Positions 14,980-23,515 of a DNA stretch of 64,000 nt are shown here, piece by piece (within the stretch, counting starts at the first letter, position 1; the number at the start of each line of letters is the position of its first letter). Made by a program: the position numbers and the translations under genes. The notes below the pieces were generated by a model that was not told the DNA's origin, ran no database searches, and saw nothing but the letters and a program-made list of their open reading frames with translations. Source of the DNA: an uncultured Bacteroidales bacterium (GTDB lineage: Bacteria; Bacteroidota; Bacteroidia; Bacteroidales; P3); contig CALUMK010000001.1 in NCBI GenBank assembly GCA_944321735.1, positions 186,001 to 250,000 of the forward strand, in the 5' to 3' direction.

Positions 14980-16587
14980 ATGAGCAAGAAGACTCTCGTA
15001 TATATTGCTCTGACCATGTTCATGGCCTTGGCAGGATTGATTTCCGTTCAGATTTACTGGACGCGGAGCATTTTTGTCCAAAATGAAGAGTACCTGAAGA
15101 TGTCTGTCAATGAAGCCATGCAGGAGGTCTCCACTTCGCTGGAGGAACTGGTTCTTTCCGAGCAGATGAACCGGATCCAGAACCATCGTCGGTTGATTAA
15201 TGAAATCGATTCGGTGAATTGGATTTTGGCGGATTGGCGGCAGCGGTATGCATCGGTTTTGGGCAAGCAAGGAGGGGTGCGTTTGGATGCCGACGGTCGG
15301 TATCGGCTTACGGACGATCCGGTAATGCGGGTGGAATGGAGGGATACTGTGGCGGGAGTCCAGTTTTCCGGTAGTTTTGTGCAGGCGGATTATACTTCTG
15401 CGCATGGCTTGACTGAAGAACAGAAAGACCGAATCCGGAAAGAATATGATCGTTTAGTGTCGTACCGGGACGATTTGTTGTATGTGTCTCGCGTGATAGA
15501 CAATTTGTTAAGGGCGTCTTGGAGGGAGACTCCGGAACGTGAGCTGGGGAGGCGGGTCGCACCTCGTTTGATTGATTCCTTGCTGGTTTCTGCTTTGGAT
15601 GCACGTCAGATTCGAACCAAGGTGGAATGGGGGGTTTTTAGCACCTACAGCGGGAAATTGGTTATTCAGAAGAGCGGGGATTACGGTTTGCAGTTGTTGC
15701 AGAGCGGGTTTCATTGCCGTTTGTACCCGCGTCAGCGGACAGAGTATCCTTTTGTGCTTTATTTGTATTTTCCGGAAAGGTTGGAGTTTCTTGTTGCTCA
15801 GATTTGGTATCTGATATTGGCTTCGGTTCTGCTTTTCGCGCTGTTGATTTACACATTTTCTTATACGTTGGTGACCATTTGGAAGCAGAAAAAGCTGACG
15901 GAGATGAAGAGCGATTTCATCAATCATGTGACACATGAAATCAAGACGCCGGTCAGCACGATAGCCTTGATTTGCGAATCCTTCGATGACCCGGATGTGC
16001 ATTACGATGAAGAAGGATTGAAGAATGTGTTGCATATCATCCAGCATGAGAACCAGCGTCTTCAGTCTTTGAGCAGCCAGATTATTCAGATTTCCAAGAT
16101 GGAAAAAGGGGATTATTTCCTGAACAAGACCCGTTTTGGAATGCATCGGGCTATAGAGGAGGCGGTCAACAATACCGGTTTCCAGGTAATGCACAACAAC
16201 GGTCGGATTGTGACTCGTTTGGAGGCGGAGAACGATGAGGTGTATGGGGACAGGACGCATATCGTGCATATTATTTCCAATCTGATAGACAATGCCAACA
16301 AATATTGCGCGGAGAAGCCTTTTATCGAGATTACGACTTCCAATGTGGAAGGAGGATTGCAGATTGATGTCAAGGACAATGGCATTGGCATTGCCAAATC
16401 CAATCAGAAGAAGATTTTTGAGAAACTTTACCGGGTTCCTACTGGTAACAAGCATGATGTGAAAGGTTTTGGGCTTGGGCTGAGTTACGTGGCATCAATC
16501 ATGAGGCAGCATGGAGGAAAGGTCTGGGTGGATAGCGAGTTGAAGCAAGGTTCGGTTTTTCATCTGTTTTTTCCTCAGGGAGACTGA
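14980..16587 (+). CDS. rprX: Sensor histidine kinase, RprX-like
   Basis: A membrane sensor kinase of 535 residues. TM1 is about residues 5-28, followed by an extracytoplasmic domain of about 240 residues without a recognised fold. TM2 is about 270-298. HisKA has the phospho-acceptor H319 in FINHVTHEIKTPVST. The HATPase domain has the N box HIISNLIDNANKYC, DNGIGI, and GFGLGLSYVA. The next gene is an OmpR-type regulator very like RprY of Bacteroides and Porphyromonas, so this is probably RprX, a system linked to envelope and oxidative stress in those genera. The pair is separated by 207 bp, and the regulator has its own promoter. The symbol is by similarity recalled from memory. Confidence 0.85.
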   Translation: MSKKTLVYIALTMFMALAGLISVQIYWTRSIFVQNEEYLKMSVNEAMQEVSTSLEELVLSEQMNRIQNHRRLINEIDSVNWILADWRQRYASVLGKQGGVRLDADGRYRLTDDPVMRVEWRDTVAGVQFSGSFVQADYTSAHGLTEEQKDRIRKEYDRLVSYRDDLLYVSRVIDNLLRASWRETPERELGRRVAPRLIDSLLVSALDARQIRTKVEWGVFSTYSGKLVIQKSGDYGLQLLQSGFHCRLYPRQRTEYPFVLYLYFPERLEFLVAQIWYLILASVLLFALLIYTFSYTLVTIWKQKKLTEMKSDFINHVTHEIKTPVSTIALICESFDDPDVHYDEEGLKNVLHIIQHENQRLQSLSSQIIQISKMEKGDYFLNKTRFGMHRAIEEAVNNTGFQVMHNNGRIVTRLEAENDEVYGDRTHIVHIISNLIDNANKYCAEKPFIEITTSNVEGGLQIDVKDNGIGIAKSNQKKIFEKLYRVPTGNKHDVKGFGLGLSYVASIMRQHGGKVWVDSELKQGSVFHLFFPQGD

Positions 16588-16780
16588 GCGGTAATTGCTA
16601 TCCTCCATGTTTTTTTCGAGGATTCTTGCCTGGCATTTGTGTATAAAATTATTTTATTGATTTTGTATGTCTTGTAATTATTGACTTCGATAAAATTCTT
16701 TTTGGGCGTATTTATAATGGACAGGGGCTTTGCTTTTTAAGCTTCGGCTCGTCGCCCGATTCAAAGTCGTGGAATATTCT

Positions 16781-16788
16781 TATTTTTG
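16781..16788 (+). promoter_or_regulatory. -7 box (TATTTTTG) of the response regulator gene
   Basis: An exact TAnnTTTG match ends 6 nt before the ATG at 16795. Transcription from it would begin at or within a few bases of the start codon, making the mRNA leaderless or nearly so. No good -33 TTTG is seen. Confidence 0.55.
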
Positions 16789-16794
16789 CAAGCT

Positions 16795-17505
16795 ATGAAC
16801 GAAATGAATGCGTCGGTTTCAATTCTTTTGGCTGAGGACGACCCTAATTTGGGGACTTTCCTGCAAGCTTACCTGACCAGCAAGGGCTATAAGACTTCTT
16901 TGTACCGGGATGGCGAGGCAGCATTTGATGCTTTTCGGAAAGGAAACTTCAATTTCTGCATCACCGATATCATGATGCCGGTCAAGGATGGTTTTTCTTT
17001 AGCCAAGGACATTCGTAAATTGGATTCGCGGATTCCGATATTGTTTTTGACAGCCAAGACTTTGGAGGCGGATAGGCTCAAAGGTTTCCAGATGGGTGGG
17101 GATGATTATTTGACAAAGCCTTTCAGCATGGACGAACTCTTGTTGCGCATTCAGGCCATTTTGAGACGTACCATGGGGGCTGGGATGGAAAAGGAACAGA
17201 ATGTATTTGTGTTGGGGGATACGCGTTTCGACTTTCTGACCCAGAAGCTGTCGAATGCCGATGGTTCGGTGGTGGTGGATTTGACTAGCCGGGAGTCGGA
17301 GTTGCTGAGGCTGCTTTGCATGCACGAGAACGAGGTGGTGGAAAGGAAGGAAGCTTTAGTGAAGGTGTGGAAAAGTGATAATTATTTCAATGCTAGGAGC
17401 ATGGATGTGTATGTGACCAAGCTTCGCAAAGCCTTGCGGACGGTGGGTAGCTTGGAAATATTGAATGTGCATGGCGTTGGTTTCAAATTGGTAGTGGAAA
17501 AGTAA
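16795..17505 (+). CDS. rprY: OmpR-family response regulator, RprY-like
   Basis: Receiver plus winged-helix DNA-binding regulator of 236 residues. The receiver has the acidic pair EDD (about residues 14-16), phospho-acceptor D58 in CITDIMMPVKDG, the conserved Thr in FLTAKT, and the Lys in YLTKPF. The C-terminal OmpR/PhoB domain covers about 135-236 (DLTSRESELLRLLCMHENEVVERKEAL, RSMDVYVTKLRKAL, HGVGFKLVV). The start is ATG at 16795; an ATG at 16804 is also possible. The upstream kinase is the likely partner. The stop overlaps ATG codons of the following frame. Confidence 0.92.
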   Translation: MNEMNASVSILLAEDDPNLGTFLQAYLTSKGYKTSLYRDGEAAFDAFRKGNFNFCITDIMMPVKDGFSLAKDIRKLDSRIPILFLTAKTLEADRLKGFQMGGDDYLTKPFSMDELLLRIQAILRRTMGAGMEKEQNVFVLGDTRFDFLTQKLSNADGSVVVDLTSRESELLRLLCMHENEVVERKEALVKVWKSDNYFNARSMDVYVTKLRKALRTVGSLEILNVHGVGFKLVVEK

Positions 17506-17594
17506 TGGGCAAAGCCTTGGCATATTGGTTTGGGAACGGCCGCGAGAGTCGGACGGGAAGTGGCATGGGACTTGCTGCCTGGATAGAACCGTGT

Positions 17595-19139
17595 ATGAAA
17601 TGCTGCGGTGCTGTCTTGTGCCTGTTGTTCTGCTTATGGCTGACGGTGTCCTGCCGGGAGGAATATTCCCGTTTCGATGAAGGGGAGGTCTATCTGGTCT
17701 TTTCTCAGGATACGGTCCGTTTCGATACGGTGTTTACGACGATGCAGAGTGTGACCCAGCGGATTACCGTGCAGAATCCGTCCAAGGATGCCATTTCCAT
17801 AGATCGGATTTATCTTGCCGGAGGGGGAAACTCCCGTTTCCGGATTAATGTGAGCGGGGACACGTCCCTGATACAGAACGGGGTCGTGATTGGAGGCAAG
17901 GATAGTTTGTACATCTTTGTCAATGTGGCGATTGACTACAGGGATCAGAATGCTCCTTTCGAGATACAGGATTATATCAGGTTCGAACTGAACGGGATGC
18001 CGGCACAGCAGGTGGTGCTGACGGCTTGGGGGCAGGATGCGCATTATTTGAAATCGGACAGGACAACGACCTTGCCCTACCGGGATCCGGCCGATTGGAT
18101 GTCAAGCTTAGAGCCGGACAGTGTGCGGTTCTCGTATTTTATATGGAATCCGGAGAATGTGGTGGATGTCCAGAAGCCATACGTGATATACGGGTACTTG
18201 ACGGTCCCTTCGGGGCAGACGCTTCGTCTTCCGGCGGGCAGCCGTTTCTATTTTGCCCGGAATTCGGGAATCTGGATTCAGTCCGGAGCCCGGTTGCTGG
18301 TGGAAGGCACGCTGTCGCAGCCGGTGCTGTTTACCAGTCTGCGTCAGGATGGGGATTACCGGGACATGGCCGGGCAGTGGGGGCGGATTTGGATGGATGG
18401 GGAAAGCGGCCCGCACAAGGTGGAATACGCGCTGATACGGAATGCCGAGACGGCTTTGTGGCTGGATTCCTGCGTTCAGATGGAGGGCGGGCTGTATGTG
18501 GCCAATACCCGGATTGAGAATATGTCCAAGCATGGCATCCTATCCAAGCAGAACAAGGTAGAGGGGGTGAACCTTTGCATTTCTTCGGCGCAAGTGCCTT
18601 TGATGCTGGCCGAGGGAGGAAGCTATGATTTTCGGCATGGCACTTTTGTGAGCCGGTACATGGGGGGCATGGGGGCGTATAGCCAGGCATTGGTGCTGAC
18701 GAACCACCGCTTGGAGGACGATGAGCAAGGGCCGGTTTTCCCGATTACGAAGGCCGAATTTTCCAATAGTGTTTTCTATGGCAGCAGCAGCCGTCAGGTG
18801 GAAATTGACTTAGCGGAGGGCTCCGCTGCGTCCGTACCTTACCGTTTCCATTCCTGCCTGATTTCGATGATGCCGGTTCCGGATACGGCAGATGGGCGTT
18901 ACAACCATTGCCTTTGGAATCAAGAACCTTTGTTCGTGGATGAGGAAAATTATAATTTTGAGATAGATACCATTGTTTCTCCATTGGTGGGAACAGGGGA
19001 TTCCGCTTTTGCGACCGGAGCCGCTGCTTCGGATATCAAAGGCGTTTCCCGGGCTGTGCCGCCTTGCATCGGGGCTTACGAGTTCGTGCAGGCTGCTCCG
19101 GCAGGTCTGTGGAAATCCTGGCGTCGGGGACGCGATTGA
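17595..19139 (+). CDS. Lipoprotein with parallel beta-helix-type repeat region
   Basis: An exported lipoprotein of 514 residues. From the preferred start it begins with a short lipoprotein signal with the lipobox LTVSC (Cys20). The N-terminal part (QDTVRFDTVFTTMQSVTQRITVQNPSKDAISIDRIYLAGG) looks like an immunoglobulin-like/abnormal spindle-type fold. The middle, with GGLYVANTRIENMSKHGI and ALIRNAETALWLDSCVQ, has the turn pattern of right-handed beta-helix proteins. It ends near DIKGVSRAVPPCIGAYEF, typical of that class. An earlier in-frame ATG at 17505 overlaps the regulator stop (TAATG) but would place 30 polar residues before the signal. Function unknown; similar proteins are widespread in Bacteroidetes. 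Confidence 0.75.
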   Translation: MKCCGAVLCLLFCLWLTVSCREEYSRFDEGEVYLVFSQDTVRFDTVFTTMQSVTQRITVQNPSKDAISIDRIYLAGGGNSRFRINVSGDTSLIQNGVVIGGKDSLYIFVNVAIDYRDQNAPFEIQDYIRFELNGMPAQQVVLTAWGQDAHYLKSDRTTTLPYRDPADWMSSLEPDSVRFSYFIWNPENVVDVQKPYVIYGYLTVPSGQTLRLPAGSRFYFARNSGIWIQSGARLLVEGTLSQPVLFTSLRQDGDYRDMAGQWGRIWMDGESGPHKVEYALIRNAETALWLDSCVQMEGGLYVANTRIENMSKHGILSKQNKVEGVNLCISSAQVPLMLAEGGSYDFRHGTFVSRYMGGMGAYSQALVLTNHRLEDDEQGPVFPITKAEFSNSVFYGSSSRQVEIDLAEGSAASVPYRFHSCLISMMPVPDTADGRYNHCLWNQEPLFVDEENYNFEIDTIVSPLVGTGDSAFATGAAASDIKGVSRAVPPCIGAYEFVQAAPAGLWKSWRRGRD

Positions 19140-19270
19140 ACGTGTTCCTGGAGCCGGCTTGATGGGGGAGCAGCTTGGTGGGATCTGTAACAGCCCGGAG
19201 GATGGGCTGCCGTTGCCTCGGGTCGTAGGGCGGCGGTCGTTTCGGGCGGATTAAGAACGAAGAAAAACAA

Positions 19271-20701
19271 ATGCTTATGTCAGAAATAATCAAACAAAGA
19301 ACCTTGAAAGCGCCCGTGAGCGTGTCGGGCGTCGGCTTGCATACCGGCAAGGTGGCTACCATCACCATCAAGCCGGCTCCGGTCGGCACGTGGTTCGTTT
19401 TTAAACGGACAGACCTGCCGGAGCAGCCCGAAATCCGGGCTTTGGCCGAAAACGTAGTGGACACGTCCCGGGGAACGACCTTGGAAGAAAACGGGGCGAG
19501 AGTGGCCACAGTGGAGCATGTCTTGTCGGCATTGGCCGGTTTGGAGATAGACAATGCCTTGATTGAGACAGATTCGATGGAAATGCCTATTTTGGACGGA
19601 AGCGCCCGCTTGATTACCGATGCGATTCTGGAGGCCGGGATTTGCGAGCAGGAGGCCGAGCGCCGGTATTACCGTTTGCGTGAGCCGATGTCTTTCCGTG
19701 ACGAGAAGAAAGATGTGGAAATTAAGGTGATGCCTTCCGACAAGCGGGAATTTACGGTCAAAATCGACTATAATTCTGCCGTGATTGTACCCCAGTTCGC
19801 CAGTATTGACACGTTCGGGGAAAACTACGCCAAGGAAGTGGCCTGTTGCCGTACCTTCGTATTCTTGCGGGAAATAGAATTCCTGTTTGCCAACAATCTG
19901 ATTAAAGGCGGGGATTTGGACAATGCCATTGTGTTCGTGGACAGGATGATGGACAAGCCGGAAATGGAACGTTTGGCGAAGATGCTGGGCAAACCGGAAG
20001 TGGAGGTGCGTTCGGAAGGCATCCTGAACAACGTGGATCTCTATTTCAAGAACGAGCCGGCTCGGCATAAGATGCTGGACCTGATCGGTGATTTTGCCTT
20101 GTTAGGCTGCTACATGAAAGCCTCGACCGATGCGCTCAAACCCGGCCATCAGAGCAATACAGAATTCATTAAACTCATACGTAAACAAATGTTAAAAGAA
20201 ATGGCACCAGAAGCTTTGCCCGAATTCGACATCACGGCCACGCCGCCTTTCGACATCAATGCCATCCGGAAAATCCTGCCGCACAGGCCTCCGTTCCTGT
20301 TGGTTGACAAAATCGTCTATATGGATAAGGATCAAGTGGTGGGTGTCAAGAACGTGACCATGAACGAGCCTTTCTTCACGGGGCATTTTCCCGAAGAACC
20401 GGTGATGCCGGGAGTCCTCATTATCGAGGCGATGGCTCAGGTGGGCGGCATTTACATGCTGACCCAGTATCCCGACCCTGAAAATTACCTGACTTACTTC
20501 CTGAAGATGGATCAGGTGAAATTCCGCCACAAGGTGGTTCCTGGCGATACGATTATCTTCAAATTGGTTCCGATGTCGCCTTTGCGCCGTGGTCTTTGCA
20601 ATATGAAAGGCTGGGCTTATGTGGGCAAGCAGTTAGTGGCCGAAGCCGAGCTTCTGGCTCAGCTTTCCCGCAAGCCGGACGCGCCTCCGGTACAAAAATA
20701 G
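19271..20701 (+). CDS. lpxC/fabZ: Bifunctional LpxC deacetylase / FabZ dehydratase
   Basis: Two enzymes in one chain, the arrangement typical of Bacteroidetes. Residues 1-305 are LpxC (UDP-3-O-acyl-GlcNAc deacetylase), the committed step of lipid A synthesis. Zinc ligands are H83 (EHVLSALAG), H266 and D270 (HKMLDLIGD); the catalytic histidine is H293 (PGHQSNTEF). Residues about 318-476 are FabZ (beta-hydroxyacyl-ACP dehydratase) with the catalytic pair H372 and E386 (HFPEEPVMPGVLIIEAMAQ) and LPHRPPFLLVDKI. The start may be 19271 or the ATG at 19277 (MSEIIKQRT). Two enzymes that compete for or supply 3-hydroxyacyl groups are thus made in equal amounts. The spacer before the gene holds a small hairpin (CAGCCC/GGGCTG, 19191-19209). 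Confidence 0.97.
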   Translation: MLMSEIIKQRTLKAPVSVSGVGLHTGKVATITIKPAPVGTWFVFKRTDLPEQPEIRALAENVVDTSRGTTLEENGARVATVEHVLSALAGLEIDNALIETDSMEMPILDGSARLITDAILEAGICEQEAERRYYRLREPMSFRDEKKDVEIKVMPSDKREFTVKIDYNSAVIVPQFASIDTFGENYAKEVACCRTFVFLREIEFLFANNLIKGGDLDNAIVFVDRMMDKPEMERLAKMLGKPEVEVRSEGILNNVDLYFKNEPARHKMLDLIGDFALLGCYMKASTDALKPGHQSNTEFIKLIRKQMLKEMAPEALPEFDITATPPFDINAIRKILPHRPPFLLVDKIVYMDKDQVVGVKNVTMNEPFFTGHFPEEPVMPGVLIIEAMAQVGGIYMLTQYPDPENYLTYFLKMDQVKFRHKVVPGDTIIFKLVPMSPLRRGLCNMKGWAYVGKQLVAEAELLAQLSRKPDAPPVQK

Positions 20702-21411
20702 GCTGACGCTTTTATCGCATATTTGAAGCGGCCTGAGAGGGCTGAATGGCGGATTTGCTGTTTGACAATTTGGATACAACCGGCTTTGCATTTGCAGGGT
20801 CGGTTTTTTATTGCCTTGTCGCTCCTTGTTCCGTATAGGGCTATGTCATAATGGCAGCTTATGGGCGATGGAAGTAGAAATGCGAATCAAGAGGGTAGGA
20901 AGACAGGAAGTGAAAGAAAGCCCGGAGAGATACTATTTTTAAGCGTATGGGATTTTTCTTAGGGAAGGGTATGAAAATGTCTTAAAAAGCCTGTTCTTCA
21001 AAATGCATAATCGTTCATGTCTATTTATTTTTGTAATCAGTTAACACAATACAAAAGTAAATCTGTATAAATGTTGTAAAATATTACAAATGTAAATACA
21101 ATAATTATATAAAAACCGCATAAATGAAAGGTTTCTTGCATATGATATAGTATAATATATGTATAATCTGCATTTTGTATGGTTTATCTTTAGTGATTGT
21201 TGCAGTTTTGTTCGTTACATTTCAACAAATACAGCCGTTAGTTTCAAAATGCTTTAATAAATTGATTATTATATAAAAAATAAACTTACCTCAAGGTTTT
21301 CATAACTAGTTTTGTGGCGTATTCTTGTTTACAAACATAAAAACGATTACTTTTACGGATGAATCGAAGGAAGACAAGGGTTCCTCGTGTTGTTATTTAC
21401 ATTTGTAAATT
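20702..21411. other. AT-rich control region upstream of the XRE regulator
   Basis: This 710-bp stretch holds no gene. A weak hairpin with a T run (about 20778-20812) may end lpxC/fabZ transcription. From about 20950 it becomes strongly AT-rich. It has a distal -7 match TATTTTTG (21026-21033) and several palindromes: TTGTAA-N4-TTACAA (21074-21089), TTACA-AA-TGTAA (21085-21096), TGTTT-AC-AAACA (21326-21337) and ATTTACA-TT-TGTAAAT (21395-21410). The last overlaps a -7 box (21398-21405). Confidence 0.6.
21395..21410 (+). promoter_or_regulatory. Perfect palindrome overlapping the -7 box of the XRE regulator
   Basis: ATTTACA-TT-TGTAAAT is a perfect 7-bp inverted repeat that contains TACATTTG (21398-21405), an exact -7 box. 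The box ends 6 nt before the ATG at 21412. A dimeric repressor bound here would block transcription, so autorepression is likely. A related palindrome lies at 21085-21096. Confidence 0.6.
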
Positions 21412-22068
21412 ATGATTAAGAGAATCGAGCTCATTATGCAATCCCAGAATTTAACGGCTTCGCAGTTCGCCGACCGTATCGGCATTCAGCGATCGGGATT
21501 GTCGCACATTTTGTCAGGCAGGAATAATCCGAGTTTGGATTTTGTATTGAAAGTTCTGAAAGCTTTTCCGGAGCTGGAACCGGTCTGGCTCTTGCAAGGC
21601 AAAGGACCTATGTATGCCAATATGTCGGGTTCGCGTCCTAAGGAGGAAAATCCCGCGGTGGAGGATGCTCCGGTTGCGGAAGGGCATCCAGAAGTTTTGG
21701 ATTCCAATGTTCCTGAATTGCCTTTTGATGAACCCTTGGCTTCAGGCTTGGCCGGGTCTGCCGTAGGGCAATCTCCTGTTTTCAGTTCCATGGCGGTCGA
21801 TGATTCAGGCGTGGACAGTGTTTCCGGTTGTTCCTCGGCATCCAAGCCCTTCGGTTTGCCCTTGTCGGATTGCGGGTCGGAAGAAGTAAAAGCGGGCTTG
21901 CCGCAGGCGTTGGAGGCAGGCAAAAGGGAGTGCGAGCTTCGAAGCAGGCCGGAGTCGGCTATGAAGGGGCTTCCTCCTGTCGGAAAAAAGCCGTGTTCGG
22001 ATGTCCGCGTGCAGAGGATAGTGATTTTTTACGAAGATGGTACGTTCGAGGCGTATGCGCCTCGCTGA
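21412..22068 (+). CDS. XRE-family (HTH) transcriptional regulator
   Basis: A DNA-binding protein of 218 residues. Residues 1-65 are a Cro/CI-type helix-turn-helix (IELIMQSQNLTASQFADRIGIQRSGLSHILSGRNNPSLDFVLKVL) ending in PVWLLQGKGPMY, a form common in Bacteroidetes regulators. A long Pro/Glu/Ser-rich, probably disordered linker covers about 70-195. The C-terminus VQRIVIFYEDGTFEAYAPR is a short conserved tag that I recall from other Bacteroidetes members of this type. The gene stands alone after a long AT-rich region. The palindrome on its -7 box suggests self-repression. Its other targets are unknown; it is not visibly linked to a prophage. Confidence 0.85.
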   Translation: MIKRIELIMQSQNLTASQFADRIGIQRSGLSHILSGRNNPSLDFVLKVLKAFPELEPVWLLQGKGPMYANMSGSRPKEENPAVEDAPVAEGHPEVLDSNVPELPFDEPLASGLAGSAVGQSPVFSSMAVDDSGVDSVSGCSSASKPFGLPLSDCGSEEVKAGLPQALEAGKRECELRSRPESAMKGLPPVGKKPCSDVRVQRIVIFYEDGTFEAYAPR

Positions 22069-22082
22069 GAGTATGTATGCGT

Positions 22083-23315
22083 TTACTTTCTGCGCAGGCT
22101 TTTCCGTTTGAGCAGGCAGGATACCGCCTGCAGGAGCAGGTATGCGGAAATGAAGACGACCGCGTTGGTCAGCAAGATAGGAACCCAAGGGAAGGCTACG
22201 GGGACACGATCCAGGTAATACACGTGTACGTCCAATCGGATTAGCCCGCTGTATTTTTGCAGCAGGCATAGCGCCAAGGCTATGGCGTTGCCCCAGAGCA
22301 AGCCTCGGCCCAAGACCAGGAGGGTCTGTTTGACGAAAATCCGGCGTATCAGGCCGTCCGAAGCGCCCATGGTTCTCAGGATCCATGCGTGAGGCCCTCG
22401 TTCTATGATGAGGATAAACAGGATGGAAATCAAGCAAATCAGGCAGACAATGAGCATGATGAGCATTAGGACGAGCACATTGGTGTCGATGAGGGCCAGC
22501 CAGTCGAAGATTTCAGGGTATAGCAGGTCGCAAGGGAAGCAGGAATACTCGTAAGGCAGCTGGTTCCCTAAGTTATAGGCCACATCGAAGCGTTTTTCCG
22601 GATTCTTCAATTGGATGTCGATGCCTTCGGTTTCGTTTCCTTTCCAGCCGTTGATCTGGCGGATTTGCCCGATGTCGCCGAGCACGTATGTCTCGTCAAA
22701 GCTTTCCAATCCGGTGGCGTAGATGCCGGCAATTTGCAAGACTCTGGGTCTTAGTTGGCCTTCGTGTACGAAATAGGCTCGTAGCCTGCTGCCCGTGTCC
22801 ACTTCCAGAACTTTGGCCAGGCTTTCCGAAACCAGTACTTGGTTTGAAAGTCTTTGGCCGCTGTCTTGGAAACGGGGCATCCTCCCTCTTGTCAGCTTTT
22901 CCGCAAAGAAAGAGGTGTCGTAATGGGCGGGCAATCCTTTGAAAAAGACACCGTGGCTTTCGTCCTTGCCTCGAATCAGGGCCCCTTTCTGAGCATAGGG
23001 CTGGGCGTTCTGTACCTGCGGGTTGGAAAGGATGAAGTTCTGGAAGCTGCTGTCCCAGACCAAGTAAGTGTTGCCATCGGCTCCGCTCCAATACGGTTGT
23101 ATGATTACATGGGAGCCGAACCCGAATACTTTCTTGCTGATTTCCTGCTTGAAGCCGACCAGTATGCAGATGGCGACCACCATGACGGCGATGCACAGGC
23201 CCATGCTCCAGATTCCCATGCGGAGAATCCTCCGGGTATGCTTCAATGGAGTGGATGTGGCCCATCTTCGGGCTATTAGGCTGGAAACGTTCATCTTGTA
23301 CAGGCGCGTTTGCAT
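22083..23315 (-). CDS. ABC transporter permease, LolC/LolE (FtsX) type
   Basis: An inner-membrane permease of 410 residues. The layout is typical of the MacB/LolCE class: one N-terminal membrane segment (about 30-54, GIWSMGLCIAVMVVAICILVGF), a large periplasmic domain (about 55-270), and three C-terminal segments (VLVLMLIMLIVCLICLISILFILI, LLVLGRGLLWGNAIALALCLL and ILLTNAVVFISAYLLLQAV). The probable role is lipoprotein release or another periplasm-facing ATP-driven process. No ATPase gene is adjacent. The ATG at 23294 (MNVSSLIARRWA) matches related N-termini better than 23315 and may be the true start. The stop lies 14 bp from that of the XRE gene (convergent). Confidence 0.8.
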   Translation of the reverse strand: MQTRLYKMNVSSLIARRWATSTPLKHTRRILRMGIWSMGLCIAVMVVAICILVGFKQEISKKVFGFGSHVIIQPYWSGADGNTYLVWDSSFQNFILSNPQVQNAQPYAQKGALIRGKDESHGVFFKGLPAHYDTSFFAEKLTRGRMPRFQDSGQRLSNQVLVSESLAKVLEVDTGSRLRAYFVHEGQLRPRVLQIAGIYATGLESFDETYVLGDIGQIRQINGWKGNETEGIDIQLKNPEKRFDVAYNLGNQLPYEYSCFPCDLLYPEIFDWLALIDTNVLVLMLIMLIVCLICLISILFILIIERGPHAWILRTMGASDGLIRRIFVKQTLLVLGRGLLWGNAIALALCLLQKYSGLIRLDVHVYYLDRVPVAFPWVPILLTNAVVFISAYLLLQAVSCLLKRKSLRRK

Positions 23316-23454
23316 GTCGCGAGATGTAAAAATACACAGAATCCGATAAACAGGGATTCAAGCAAGGCTGATGTTTTTTTTTGTGGATGCTTTGTGTCCC
23401 GATATTCCTGTGCGTTTCTTGACTATGGATTGGAGTGGCTATCTTGCCTGGGCT

Positions 23455-23487
23455 TTTGGCTCGGCTTCGAATTTTGGCGTATCTTCG
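23455..23487 (+). promoter_or_regulatory. clpX promoter
   Basis: TTTG (23455-23458), a 21-bp spacer, and TATCTTCG (23480-23487). The expected transcript start near 23494 supports translation from 23516 rather than from the upstream in-frame start at 23435. Confidence 0.65.
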
Positions 23488-23515
23488 CGCTTCGAATTTT
23501 GACAGAATACAGGAT

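Noticed and set aside
17505-17594. Start of the beta-helix lipoprotein at the ATG overlapping the regulator stop
   Set aside because: TAATG coupling is attractive, but this adds 30 polar residues ahead of a clear lipoprotein signal peptide; kept only as an alternative.
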